Source: Hymenobacter taeanensis | Lineage (GTDB): Bacteria; Bacteroidota; Bacteroidia; Cytophagales; Hymenobacteraceae | DNA: 64,000 nucleotides | NCBI RefSeq assembly: GCF_013137895.1 | Contig: NZ_CP053538.1 | Coordinates: 124,001-188,000 of the forward strand | Reading direction: 5' to 3' | In this document: one piece after another, positions 1 through 8,476 of the stretch | Layout: each line of letters begins with the position of its first letter | Numbering within the stretch: the first letter of the stretch is position 1 | Notes under the pieces: model-generated | Database searches by the model: none | What the model saw: only the letters and a program-made list of their open reading frames with translations | Told to the model about the DNA's origin: nothing | Program-made: the position numbers and the translations under genes

Positions 1-92
1 TACCGCAGTTTAAAACCACTGCCTCGGGCAAGCTTGACCGCTTGGGCACCATGCGCGGGCAGGGTGCGGCGCCCCACCCGCACCAGCGGTAG
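1..92 (+). CDS. C-terminal end of an ANL-superfamily (AMP-binding) ligase, 5'-truncated by the window
   Basis: The frame starting at base 3 is open from the window edge to a TAG at 90-92. It contains TTASGKLDR, which matches the A10 motif (P-x4-GK-x-DR) that ends adenylate-forming ligases such as acyl-CoA synthetases and NRPS adenylation domains; its lysine contacts the carboxylate and adenylate. A short Gly/Pro/His-rich tail of about 15 residues follows. Only about 29 residues are visible, so substrate and subfamily cannot be named. The assignment rests on this one motif. Confidence 0.5.
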   Translation, partial: PQFKTTASGKLDRLGTMRGQGAAPHPHQR

Positions 93-97
93 AGTGC

Positions 98-105
98 TAC
101 TTTTG
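98..105 (+). promoter_or_regulatory. Candidate Bacteroidetes -7 element
   Basis: TACTTTTG matches the Bacteroidetes -7 consensus TAnnTTTG and lies just after the upstream gene ends. No convincing -33 TTG is seen at the usual distance. It could drive the secreted-protein gene starting at 370, leaving a long leader of about 260 bases in which I see no gene, only short inverted repeats around 150-185. Confidence 0.35.
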
Positions 106-369
106 CTTTGCCGGCCGCATATTTATATGCAGGCAGCTTCTTACTTTCGTAATATATCCGTTGCTTTGCATACAGCAAACAGCGCATACTGGCGTACCCC
201 TACTCAGGGGCCCTTACCGCTGTATCCTATTTCGCACTTTTTTCTGGCTTAGTCCCTGCTAAAGCCTTTTTACAGTTTTTTCAGCGCTGCTGTACTGTAG
301 TGCTGTATTCTATTACTGCTTCTTGAACGGCTCTGCTGCGTGGTGCCGCCTACACTTTCAGCCCTTACC

Positions 370-801
370 ATGAAACATTTTTTTACCGCTCTGTTGCTTG
401 TTGGCGCAATTGCTACTACTACCGCCATGGCCCAGACCAAGCCGGTAACTCTTACTACCGCGCAGGAGCCGGTGCGCTATGAGTTCTGTGAGCTCATGCG
501 CACGGGGGCCGCTCAGATTGGCAGGCCAGAGAAAGAAAAGAGCAACGACATTTTCGTGGATTTCGGTTACGGCTATGAGAAGTTGGGCGGCTCAGAGCAG
601 GTAATGCGGGAAGCCGGAAAAATTCAGGTGTTTGCCACTACCATCAGCGCCCTCAACTACATGGGCTCCTTGGGCTGGGAAATTGTGCAGATTATTGAGC
701 AGCCCACAAACTACAATGCAGCTGGCACCCCACTAAATCTGGTGTATCGGTATATGTTACGCCGGCCACTCACGGCCAAGGGGGTAGCTATACCCCGCTA
801 A
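370..801 (+). CDS. Small secreted protein of unknown function
   Basis: A 143-residue protein. The frame is open from 340, but the start at 370 gives a clean signal peptide (MKHFFTALLLVGAIATTTAMA, cleaved before QTK), so I prefer it. The mature part has a segment around residues 95-115 (FATTISALNYMGSLGWEIVQ) typical of small periplasmic proteins that Bacteroidetes annotate only as hypothetical. There are no catalytic motifs. It stands alone on the plus strand and is followed by a strong bidirectional terminator. Confidence 0.7.
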   Translation: MKHFFTALLLVGAIATTTAMAQTKPVTLTTAQEPVRYEFCELMRTGAAQIGRPEKEKSNDIFVDFGYGYEKLGGSEQVMREAGKIQVFATTISALNYMGSLGWEIVQIIEQPTNYNAAGTPLNLVYRYMLRRPLTAKGVAIPR

Positions 802-822
802 GTATATCATTCTCCTGCAAGT

Positions 823-863
823 GAAAGCCCCGCAGCAGCTGTATCAGCTACTGCGGGGCTTTC
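823..863. terminator. Bidirectional rho-independent terminator
   Basis: GAAAGCCCCGCAG and CTGCGGGGCTTTC form a long perfect stem around a short loop, with T-rich flanks on both strands. It lies between convergent genes ending at 801 (+) and 885 (-) and can serve both. Confidence 0.85.
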
Positions 864-884
864 TATTATTGAGGTGCCAGGCCA

Positions 885-1583
885 CTAGTTGGTGGGCTTC
901 AGGCCTTGTTGGGTAAACAACCGTTCATGGCCGCGCACAACCTTGACAAAGTCGCCGAGGAACAGCTTAACCCGCCCAAAGAAGATAATGCCGCTCATGT
1001 CATCCTCGGGAGCTTCACCGGCGGCTAAAGCTTGCCGGTACCCTCCCCCGGCTCCCACACCAACCCAGCGAAATATTCGGTAATGCGCAGCTACGGAAGG
1101 TTCCAGCATGTAAATAACTTCTTTGCTAGTGCGCCGCACCCCGCCATCGGGGAAGTAGTATTTCGTGTAGTAGCTCCCGGCGCCAAGCTGCAAAGGCGTA
1201 CTCAGCTCCCAGCGCTGGTTGCCAATAAACACATACTCGCCGTAGGCTGCCAAGTACCGAAACCGCACCTCATCGTGAGTGCCCGGCGGGGTACCTTCGG
1301 GCTGTGCAGCACGCGTGGGTACCCCGCCCGAAAGCCGGTATACACCCACGCCGGCCCGCCAGCGCCCGCGCCACTCAATGCCGCCTTTCACCCCATTGAT
1401 ACCTACCACTTTCCCGTTCAGAATAGAGAAGCGCTGGTCAAACTGAAAAACAGCCCGGCGGTGGGCCTGCCGCACAAAAGTGCTATCAGGAGGCAGTGCT
1501 GCGTTTGAGTAGGCCACCCTGCTCGCTCCTAACAGGAGTAGCAGACTGCTACAGGGCACATACGTCAGAGCTGAAATTTTCAC
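885..1583 (-). CDS. Predicted outer-membrane barrel-like protein, unknown function
   Basis: About 232 residues if translation starts at the GTG at 1583. That start gives a signal peptide (VKISALTYVPCSSLLLLLG...YSNA). The frame continues upstream to 1616 with an ATG, but the extra residues spoil the signal and lie across a promoter -7 element. The mature part alternates polar and aromatic residues in strands (FRYLAAYGEYVFIGNQRWEL, GAGSYYTKYYF) and ends in GRVKLFLGDF-type strands, as in small Bacteroidetes outer-membrane proteins. No family is recognised. The barrel is inferred from pattern only. Confidence 0.65.
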   Translation of the reverse strand: MKISALTYVPCSSLLLLLGASRVAYSNAALPPDSTFVRQAHRRAVFQFDQRFSILNGKVVGINGVKGGIEWRGRWRAGVGVYRLSGGVPTRAAQPEGTPPGTHDEVRFRYLAAYGEYVFIGNQRWELSTPLQLGAGSYYTKYYFPDGGVRRTSKEVIYMLEPSVAAHYRIFRWVGVGAGGGYRQALAAGEAPEDDMSGIIFFGRVKLFLGDFVKVVRGHERLFTQQGLKPTN

Positions 1584-1587
1584 GGCG

Positions 1588-1595
1588 CAAAGGTA
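1588..1595 (-). promoter_or_regulatory. -7 promoter element very close to a GTG start
   Basis: Read on the minus strand this is TACCTTTG, a perfect TAnnTTTG -7 element. It ends only four bases before the GTG start of the downstream gene, so transcription would begin at or next to the start codon, implying a leaderless or nearly leaderless mRNA. Confidence 0.55.
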
Positions 1596-1745
1596 CGCGT
1601 ACTTACATAGCCGCACTGCATTATATGCGAACAGTTCACCCGGCGGCTAGCGGCAGTTCACAGCCTTTGGGGTACGGTTCACCCGCTTTGCGCTTCTATA
1701 ACCCGTTCACAATGCGCAAGTTTGGGCTATCAACTCCTGACCGCC

Positions 1746-2207
1746 ATGCTACTCGCCCCCGATTCTTTGTTTTCCGTGGCCAACACCGTTGCTTTGCTGG
1801 GGTGGGGCCTGCTGCTTGTGGCGCCGCGCTGGCGCGCTACCCGGCGGCTGGTGCTGAGCGGGGCGCTGCCGTTGCTGCTGGCAGTGGCCTACGCCCTGCT
1901 AATTAGCTCGCACTACTTGGGGCCGCATTCTTCTGAGGGTGGGTTTAACTCTTTGGCTGAGGTAGCCGCCCTGTTCCAAGACCCGTGGGGCCTGCTGGCC
2001 GGCTGGGTGCATTATCTGTGCTTTGATATGAGCATTGGGATTTGGGAAAGCCTGGATGCCCGGCGCCGCGGGGTGCCGCACCTGCTGCTGGTGCCCTGCC
2101 TGCTGCTCACGTTCCTGTTTGGGCCGGTGGGGCTGCTGCTTTATAGCCTGCTACGGCACTTTTATAGCCCCGCAGATTCCGCATCCCTATCAACTGCTAC
2201 CCTCTAA
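1746..2207 (+). CDS. ABA4-like (DUF4281) membrane protein
   Basis: About 153 residues with four hydrophobic segments. The C-terminal half carries the ABA4-like signature: a WVHYLCFDM segment followed by SLDARRRGVPHLLLVPCLLL and a final FLFGPVGLLLY helix. ABA4 proteins are tied to carotenoid (neoxanthin) formation in plants; bacterial members are uncharacterised and often lie near carotenoid genes. None is visible here, so only family membership is claimed. An in-frame TTG at 1722 is open, but the ATG at 1746 places the first helix sensibly. The next gene starts 11 bases downstream, so the two probably form an operon. Confidence 0.75.
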   Translation: MLLAPDSLFSVANTVALLGWGLLLVAPRWRATRRLVLSGALPLLLAVAYALLISSHYLGPHSSEGGFNSLAEVAALFQDPWGLLAGWVHYLCFDMSIGIWESLDARRRGVPHLLLVPCLLLTFLFGPVGLLLYSLLRHFYSPADSASLSTATL

Positions 2208-2218
2208 CCCTTCGTGCT

Positions 2219-3085
2219 ATGTCTGCTGTTCAACCGTTGAAAATGACTGCATCTTCTGCGTTTTCAGTTACTCGCCAAGGAGCCTCTCCCCTGGCCTATG
2301 CCGCCACCTGGCTCCGAGTACTGCACCGTGTGAATCCGGTGCTTTCAGGGGCTGGCTGGTTGCACGTAGGGATGCTGGTGGTAACACTGGCTCTGCTACC
2401 CCTCGACCACCGCATGGTAACCGGCCTACTTGTTTGGGTGAAGCCTGCCAAATTTGCAATTTCGGGCCTGCTTTACCTCTGGTCGCTGGCCTGGCTACTA
2501 GCCGATTTGCCAGCCTCGGCGCAACGGGCAGTGCGCCTCATAAGCTGGGGAGTGGGCTTGAGTATGTTAGTAGAAATGGCCTGCATCATGACGCAGGCGG
2601 CCCGCGGCACTACCTCGCACTACAACGCGGCCACTGCCTTCGATGGCATAGTTTTCGGCCTCATGGGAATTTTCATCGCCCTGAATACTGTGCTGACAGT
2701 TTGGGCAGTGTACCTGGTGTGGCGGCACCGCCCTCACGGCCCGGCGGGCTACGTTTGGGGCGTGCGCCTAGGCCTGTTACTATTCTTGATCGGAAGCGTA
2801 GTAGGAGGCACCATGATTCACCTCAACCAGCACACCGTGGGTGCGCCTGATGGCGGCCCGGGCCTACCCGGCCTCGGGTGGAGTACCCGCGCCGGCGACC
2901 TGCGCGTTGCCCACTTCCTGGGCCTGCACGCCTTGCAAGTGGTGCCGCTACTGGGGTGGGTTATTAGCAGAGCAGTGCCCAAACGCGCCACACTCCTGAC
3001 GTGGCTAGGTACAGCATTGTACGCTGGGTTGGTGGCCCTGCTGTTCGTGCAGGCACTGCATGCTCAACCTATTACACACTGGTAA
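2219..3085 (+). CDS. Polytopic membrane protein, unknown function
   Basis: 288 residues with about seven hydrophobic segments spanning residues 45-285. Conserved-looking polar spots are WVKPAKFAIS near the second helix, ARGTTSHYN in a loop, and HFLGLHALQVVP near the C-terminus, where histidines sit inside or beside helices and could bind a cofactor or metal. I do not recognise a named family. It follows the ABA4-like gene by 11 bases and is probably co-transcribed with it. A terminator follows at 3164. Confidence 0.7.
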   Translation: MSAVQPLKMTASSAFSVTRQGASPLAYAATWLRVLHRVNPVLSGAGWLHVGMLVVTLALLPLDHRMVTGLLVWVKPAKFAISGLLYLWSLAWLLADLPASAQRAVRLISWGVGLSMLVEMACIMTQAARGTTSHYNAATAFDGIVFGLMGIFIALNTVLTVWAVYLVWRHRPHGPAGYVWGVRLGLLLFLIGSVVGGTMIHLNQHTVGAPDGGPGLPGLGWSTRAGDLRVAHFLGLHALQVVPLLGWVISRAVPKRATLLTWLGTALYAGLVALLFVQALHAQPITHW

Positions 3086-3596
3086 GTACATCCTTAGACA
3101 CGAAATACATTTTCCTGGCACTTACCATATAGCCCATAGAGAGCCAATAAGTAAGAGCTACTCAAAGCCCCTGGCGCCTGCATGGCCGCCAGGGGCTTTT
3201 TACATGGCTGTAACCTACCGATGCCAGGCTTGGTGTCACAAGCAAGTTAACTTAAAAATGAGCTGTTATAAGATTAGCTGAACTGCCGAAAACAACTTAC
3301 ATTTAGAAACATTTCAATATATTTTATTCATATCCACTGAATATAAGCACATTTCTTAAGCAGCTTATCTGTTACCCTCTCAAAGCACGAATCAGTGGCT
3401 CCGGAACGGCCATCAGGTAGGAACAGCGGGCCTCACTGATAGCAGCTAGGTGTCTAGTCCAAATTATTCATAGAGCACCTCAAAATATACGTAGGCCAGA
3501 ATTTACAAAGCCGGTATTAAACAGCGGCATAAACGAAACTTTCTTTGCTTGGTGACACCACTTAGCTTATTATCAATTCGAGCCAACGTAGCAAGT
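3086..3596. other. Intergenic region ahead of the porin operon
   Basis: Beyond the terminator at 3164-3201 the stretch is AT-rich and without a credible gene. A TTTCTTTG at about 3540-3547, one mismatch from TAnnTTTG, is the best -7 candidate for the operon starting at 3597. No other structure was seen. Confidence 0.5.
3164..3201 (+). terminator. Rho-independent terminator
   Basis: AAAGCCCCTGGC pairs with GCCAGGGGCTTT around a 12-base loop and is followed by a T run. It closes the 1746-3085 operon. Confidence 0.85.
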
Positions 3597-4640
3597 ATGA
3601 AAAAAAACTACTCGTTTATTATATACTTAATAGGTGCTTTTGTTTTGTGCCTGGCACAGCAATCAGAGGCCCAACGCACCCAGATAAGAGGGTTTGTTGA
3701 TGCCTATTCATATTACCAGAAAGACAAGCTCAATTTTGGGCTTGGCGAGCAGGATTTATTTATTACCTCAGAAATCACCGAACGATTATCCTTTCTCGGT
3801 GAAACTGTATTTAAGTATTCGTTTGATTCACCCACAGATTTTGACATAAGTGTTGAGCGCATAATATTAAAATATAATTACGCGGGTAATCACAGCGTGC
3901 TCATTGGCAAGCACCATACTCCTATCAATTATTGGAACGACACCTACCACCATGGCCGGGTGTTCTTCCCGACCGTTGAGCGCCCTTTAGTTTTCTCGGA
4001 AGGCATTATCCCGCTACATACTACCGGCATCAGCCTGCAAGGCCAAAACCTTGGCCAATTGCGGTTTGGCTATGATGTTATGGTTGGTAATGGAATAGGC
4101 TCAGGCGATATTGCTGATAATGACTTGTTTAAATCACTCACCGTTGCCGCGCATGTAAAGCCGGTTGATGGCTTTCGTTTGGGGGCTTCCTTGTATCATG
4201 ATGTAATCTCAAAAGGCAGCATGATGCATAATCACTCTAGTGGCGTCACTACCAAGATCCTTTCCAAAATCACTCAAAATATAATGACTGCATCGGTTTC
4301 TTACACCGATTCAGTGTTTTCTAAAAGATATGAGCTATTAGCAGAAAGCAGCATGGCCATGAATAGGTCTGACAGCCTCGGCATGCAACGCACAGTAGCT
4401 TCTTATGCCTATGCCGGCTTTAGAATAACAGATAAAATAATTCCTTACATAAGGGTAGACGACATTCGATATAGAAACAAGGAAGTGTATTACATACATA
4501 ATAACGTCCGGTCTTTTGTGGGTGGCCTACGATATGAAATGAGCTATTTGGCTGTACTTAAACTTGAATATCAACACACACAGAGACCCATAATTACATC
4601 ACCAGACAGAGTAATCTTTCAAGTAGCGGTCGGCTTCTAA
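3597..4640 (+). CDS. Porin-like outer-membrane beta-barrel protein
   Basis: 347 residues. The ATG at 3597 gives a standard signal peptide (MKKNYSFIIYLIGAFVLCLA...SEAQ); an upstream TTG at 3549 is in frame but would bury it. The mature protein opens with IRGFVDAYSYYQKDK and shows regular amphipathic strands with aromatic girdles through to the terminal strand VIFQVAVGF, which ends in Phe as barrel proteins do. Segments such as LIGKHHTPINYWNDTYHHGR resemble phosphate-selective/OprP-type porins, but the substrate is not established. It heads a three-gene run with a PstS-like protein and a sensor kinase. Base composition is AT-richer than the neighbourhood. Confidence 0.75.
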   Translation: MKKNYSFIIYLIGAFVLCLAQQSEAQRTQIRGFVDAYSYYQKDKLNFGLGEQDLFITSEITERLSFLGETVFKYSFDSPTDFDISVERIILKYNYAGNHSVLIGKHHTPINYWNDTYHHGRVFFPTVERPLVFSEGIIPLHTTGISLQGQNLGQLRFGYDVMVGNGIGSGDIADNDLFKSLTVAAHVKPVDGFRLGASLYHDVISKGSMMHNHSSGVTTKILSKITQNIMTASVSYTDSVFSKRYELLAESSMAMNRSDSLGMQRTVASYAYAGFRITDKIIPYIRVDDIRYRNKEVYYIHNNVRSFVGGLRYEMSYLAVLKLEYQHTQRPIITSPDRVIFQVAVGF

Positions 4641-4651
4641 AACAATATAGT

Positions 4652-5098
4652 ATGAATTGGATATCCCGACTCCTTATTACCCCCTTCTTGCTTCTCCTGT
4701 ACTTTCATCAGCCAGCCAATTCCCAGGACATGAATCTCGTGGTAATTGCCAACGGCAAGGGAATTCCAACGGAGATGAAAATGGAACAGCTTAAGTCAGT
4801 AATGCGGGGGGAGAAACTCCGCTGGCCCGATGGTAGCAAGGTTGTTATTGCTCTTTTAAAGAGCAATACGCCAATTGGGGTAAGCACCAGCAAAAGAATT
4901 TATAACATGAGCGCCAACGAACTCAATAAGTATTGGCTTGCCTTGGTATTTCAGGGCAAAGCTGCTGCACCAAACTTTTTCAATACTGAAGCAGAATTAG
5001 AGGAATTCGTTTCGCAAACAAGTGGCGCCATCGGAATTGTGACTCAAGCTTCTGCCAGCAATAAAGTTATAGCTATTGATGGAAAAAGGTCTTTGTAA
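4652..5098 (+). CDS. Small periplasmic PstS-like (PBP-like) protein
   Basis: 148 residues with an N-terminal signal peptide (about residues 1-24, ending PANSQ). The body matches the short PstS-like type: LVVIANGKGIPTEMKMEQLK near the start, an FRGE-like VMRGEKLRWPDGSKV, then LNKYWLALVFQGK and a final SGAIGIV segment. Full PstS proteins are over 270 residues, so this is a single-lobe variant. It starts 11 bases after the porin gene and 40 bases before the kinase, so the three probably act together, with this protein as the ligand-binding part. The ligand is unknown. Confidence 0.75.
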   Translation: MNWISRLLITPFLLLLYFHQPANSQDMNLVVIANGKGIPTEMKMEQLKSVMRGEKLRWPDGSKVVIALLKSNTPIGVSTSKRIYNMSANELNKYWLALVFQGKAAAPNFFNTEAELEEFVSQTSGAIGIVTQASASNKVIAIDGKRSL

Positions 5099-5138
5099 GG
5101 CTCATTGATGGTCTAAACTACTCAATAACCCATGTAGT

Positions 5139-6788
5139 ATGTTAATCAGCTTGCGCAAGTCACCGCTTTATCAAAACATTAAACAAATACGCCTAACGGT
5201 CAAGACCAAGATCTGGATGGCGGTGACGAGCATTGTATTGCTTTTTTCCTTCTTCGTTTTATTTTATTTACCTGCTATTCAGGAAAAAACACTACTTAAC
5301 AACTTCAATAAGGAAGTGCAAAACCAAGCAAACACAGTTGCGCTAGGTGTTAAAATAGCCATGACTGAGCAAAATTTTGAGGGCGTGCAAACTGCCATGG
5401 ATTTTGTAAAAAAAGACCCTCTACTACGCTTTGTTAGCTTACTACAGACCGATACAGTTTGGAACACCAACCATACTACTTATAAGATAAACAGAACAGT
5501 ATTTAAAACCTATCCTGATAATAAGCAGATAGATGTTAATGCTACCTCTAATGACTCAACCGTTATAAAAAGAACGAATTTCAGCACACCCATAATGCAC
5601 GGAGAGGTAGTACTAGCCTTTTCTACCCGCGAAATAATTCAGGGTAAGCGAAAAATCAGAATCACCTCTTTATTCTTCAGCTTCCTGGTTTTTAGCATTG
5701 GTATTGGCATTGGCTTTGGGTTAGCCAGGAGTATTTCCATTCCAGTGCTAAAGCTCAGAGATGCCGCTACGAAAGTGGGAAGAGGCGACCTTACCCAGCG
5801 AGTGTCCAGCAAGTCTAGGGATGAAATAGGTGAGCTAGGGCTGGCTTTCAACAAAATGGTCACTGACTTATCAACGGCGCGCCAGGAGTTGGAAGACAGA
5901 ACGAAAGAGTTGATAAAGGAGAAAGAAAAGTCAGATGATTTATTTGAGGGGCTTAATAAAACTCTCACGGATCTAAAAGAAACGCAAGAGCAATTAATTC
6001 GGCAGGAGAAGCTGGCTTCTATTGGTCAGCTTACTAAAGGTCTGGTTGATCGGTTGCTTAATCCGCTGAATTATGTAAACAATTTTGCCGCTATATCAAA
6101 CGAACTATTAGATGAAAGCAGAGAAATATTAAGCAAAGATGCTTACGCAGCAGATGAATACATTCAGGCTGAATTGGTGCCGTTGCTTACCATGATTGAA
6201 ACGAATACAGAAAAGATCAGGGAGCATGGAAACAGCCTGACAAGAATCATCAAAAGCATGGATAAACTTTTACAAGTTAAATCTGATATTTTTATTGAAA
6301 CAGATATAAACGCTTTTATAGAAAATCAATTAGCTGCTTATAAAAATGAAATAGATGAAACTCATCATCATATAACCTTCGAGCTAGTGCAAGAGCCAGG
6401 CAGCAACTGCACTACTAAAATAGTACCAGCTGAAATGAGCTCTGTTATTTACAATATCATCAATAATGCTATTTACGCACTGCATGAAAAATCATTAATA
6501 GACACTACCTTTCAGCCTAAAATAACTATTAAAACTGCCAGTACTGATCAAGACACAGAGATAATAATACAAGACAATGGCAATGGTATCTCCGACATTG
6601 AAAAGCAACAGTTATTCTCTCCCTTCTTTACTACCAAGCCTACGTCAAAGGGGGTAGGTTTGGGGCTGTTTATTAGTCAGGATATTATTAAGATGCATAA
6701 GGGAAGTATAACTGTTGAAACGGAATTAAACTCATTTACCACGTTCACAATCCGTCTACCTCTATCACCTGCCGCTGAAAATGCGTGA
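5139..6788 (+). CDS. HAMP-domain sensor kinase with Asp in place of the phosphoacceptor His
   Basis: 549 residues. Two membrane helices (about 27-45 and 178-196) enclose a periplasmic sensor region. A HAMP domain (about 197-250, GDLTQRVSSKSRDEIGELG), a coiled coil to about 290 and a kinase core follow. The ATPase part looks intact: N box IINNAIYAL, G1 DNGNGIS, FFTTKP, and GVGLGLFIS. The H box reads KGLVDRLLNPLNYVNNF where the canonical form is AGIAHEIQNPLNFVNNF, so residue 304 is Asp (codon 6048-6050) where His is expected. It may phosphorylate another way, act as a pseudokinase or need a partner. No response regulator lies next to it. Confidence 0.85.
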   Translation: MLISLRKSPLYQNIKQIRLTVKTKIWMAVTSIVLLFSFFVLFYLPAIQEKTLLNNFNKEVQNQANTVALGVKIAMTEQNFEGVQTAMDFVKKDPLLRFVSLLQTDTVWNTNHTTYKINRTVFKTYPDNKQIDVNATSNDSTVIKRTNFSTPIMHGEVVLAFSTREIIQGKRKIRITSLFFSFLVFSIGIGIGFGLARSISIPVLKLRDAATKVGRGDLTQRVSSKSRDEIGELGLAFNKMVTDLSTARQELEDRTKELIKEKEKSDDLFEGLNKTLTDLKETQEQLIRQEKLASIGQLTKGLVDRLLNPLNYVNNFAAISNELLDESREILSKDAYAADEYIQAELVPLLTMIETNTEKIREHGNSLTRIIKSMDKLLQVKSDIFIETDINAFIENQLAAYKNEIDETHHHITFELVQEPGSNCTTKIVPAEMSSVIYNIINNAIYALHEKSLIDTTFQPKITIKTASTDQDTEIIIQDNGNGISDIEKQQLFSPFFTTKPTSKGVGLGLFISQDIIKMHKGSITVETELNSFTTFTIRLPLSPAAENA

Positions 6789-6931
6789 GAGGTATACGCA
6801 CATCATCAGGGCTATACACCTGCAGTAGAATTTGACGAACAGTAGCGCAAAATAGCGAGCGTGGCGAGTGGCCTAGCAGCAATTTATTGCGCTCTGAGTT
6901 AGTACCAGCAACCAAAGGTAATTTCAAGAGC

Positions 6932-8476
6932 CTACTTCAGTTCTTTGAACTTCCGACGGATAACCTGCTGCACGGGTACATTTTCAATTTTGCTTTCCAG
7001 CCAGGAGATGATGTCGAGGTAAAGGAAAGGGCGGCGCTCAAAAGGGTTTTCGGCAATGCGGATCAGCTTATTTTTGAGCTTGATGAAGGCATCTTTGAGT
7101 TCGAAGGGAGCAATGTCGCCGAGGTTGCGTAGGAACTGGAAGATGGCTTCCTGCATCTGCTGCTGGTCGTTCATTTTGCCCAGGAAGCGGTACACCAAGC
7201 GAATTTGATACTCCAGCGCTTCGTCGCGGCCAGCTTCGTAGTGGGCAATCAGGTTGAGGATGCGGGCAAAGCACTGGATATCCTCGCGCAGGTTGGCTTC
7301 CTTGAAATAGATCACCTTGTTGAGGTACTCAATAGCCTTGTCGGGCTGGCCGCTGCCGAAGTACAGGCTGGCAATTTTGTAGTAGAACACCAGGCGCCGG
7401 TGCGAGTCGAGCTGAATCCGGAAGTAGTCGAGCTTTTCTAGCAGATCCGGAATGATTGTGAGCCCTTCCGTGAACTGCCCACGCATGAAATACCCATTGA
7501 GCCGATTCGTGTAGATGTACAGGAACAGCAGCATTTCAATGTTGGGACTGGTGCGCCGGTCGGGGTCGGCGGCGTAGGCCTCCAGCTGCGCCAGAACCTG
7601 CTCAAATTTGCTGTAGTAGAGCATGTTATGCGCCGTAATCAGCAGGTTATGCAGGCCTTTGATGTAGAGCATGGCCTGCTGCTCGCGCATGGTGGGGTTG
7701 TTCTCGAACAGGTCTACCCACTTTTGCGCATAGCGGAAGCACAGGCGGAAGTTTTGCGTAATGGTGTAGTACCACACGTGCGCCTGGTAGTAGTAAAGCT
7801 GTTCGTAGAAACCCGCCTGGCGCGGATCGAGCGCGGGCAACCCATTGCGAAAGTAGGCCGTGATTTTCTCGTAATCCTGCTGGTTGCGGGTGTGCCCGAT
7901 TTTGAGGTAGCGTCCGTACATGCGCAGCGCCAGGTTGGAAAGCTCATGCTCCCGCGCCAGGTGCGTAACCGTATCAGTCGCCTCGTCTGATAGCTCCCGG
8001 GCCCGGCCGCGCAGGCTCCGCGTGATGTATTGCCCTTCAATGAGCTTCTCGAAATCGAGAGCTAGCAGCACGATATGCGGCATCTCAGACTGATGGGCCG
8101 TAGCCTTTATCTTTTCCAACATGCGCAGGCTGTGCTGATAGAGGCCCCGGTTGTAAAGCACGCGGGCGTAATCCAGCTGCTCGTGGAGCTGAATATCGAG
8201 GTTATGACCGGCGTGATACATGCGCAGACTAGCCAGCAGTTGGCGGTACAGATTGGCCTTGAGGTTGGCTACTTGTACTTTCTTAATGGCTGGCACCTGG
8301 GCTAGCACGCGCTCCTCATCGTACTTCTCCTGCCCGTCAAGCGCATCAAAAAGCTGCAGAAACTTCAGCCCATCGGTAGAGCCCTGCCGGTTGGCAAACA
8401 GCCGGAAGTGCCGCTTCTCAGTGCGGGTCAGGGTCTTAATGAGCTGAAAAACCGGATCGGTGTTTTCGTTGGGCAT
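6932..8476 (-). CDS. Helical-repeat (TPR-like) cytoplasmic protein, conserved in Bacteroidetes, unknown role
   Basis: 514 residues, no signal peptide or membrane helix. It opens with a short conserved head (FQLIKTLTRTEKRHFRLFA), then runs of paired amphipathic helices, clearest near residues 370-390 (YYKIASLYFGSGQPDKAIEY), consistent with TPR repeats. It ends in a basic helix (QQVIRRKFKELK). A head of this kind is seen in widely conserved Bacteroidetes proteins of unknown function. It is convergent with the sensor-kinase gene and divergent from the ilv operon. No enzyme motifs were found. Confidence 0.75.
   Translation of the reverse strand: MPNENTDPVFQLIKTLTRTEKRHFRLFANRQGSTDGLKFLQLFDALDGQEKYDEERVLAQVPAIKKVQVANLKANLYRQLLASLRMYHAGHNLDIQLHEQLDYARVLYNRGLYQHSLRMLEKIKATAHQSEMPHIVLLALDFEKLIEGQYITRSLRGRARELSDEATDTVTHLAREHELSNLALRMYGRYLKIGHTRNQQDYEKITAYFRNGLPALDPRQAGFYEQLYYYQAHVWYYTITQNFRLCFRYAQKWVDLFENNPTMREQQAMLYIKGLHNLLITAHNMLYYSKFEQVLAQLEAYAADPDRRTSPNIEMLLFLYIYTNRLNGYFMRGQFTEGLTIIPDLLEKLDYFRIQLDSHRRLVFYYKIASLYFGSGQPDKAIEYLNKVIYFKEANLREDIQCFARILNLIAHYEAGRDEALEYQIRLVYRFLGKMNDQQQMQEAIFQFLRNLGDIAPFELKDAFIKLKNKLIRIAENPFERRPFLYLDIISWLESKIENVPVQQVIRRKFKELK

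Noticed and set aside
34..252. Plus-strand frame of 72 codons at the window start
   Set aside because: It overlaps the C-terminal A10-motif frame of the truncated ligase and has no protein-like pattern.
2035..2850. 271-codon plus-strand frame overlapping two membrane-protein genes
   Set aside because: Rich in Cys, Arg, Pro and His with no family resemblance; shadow of the real genes in another frame.
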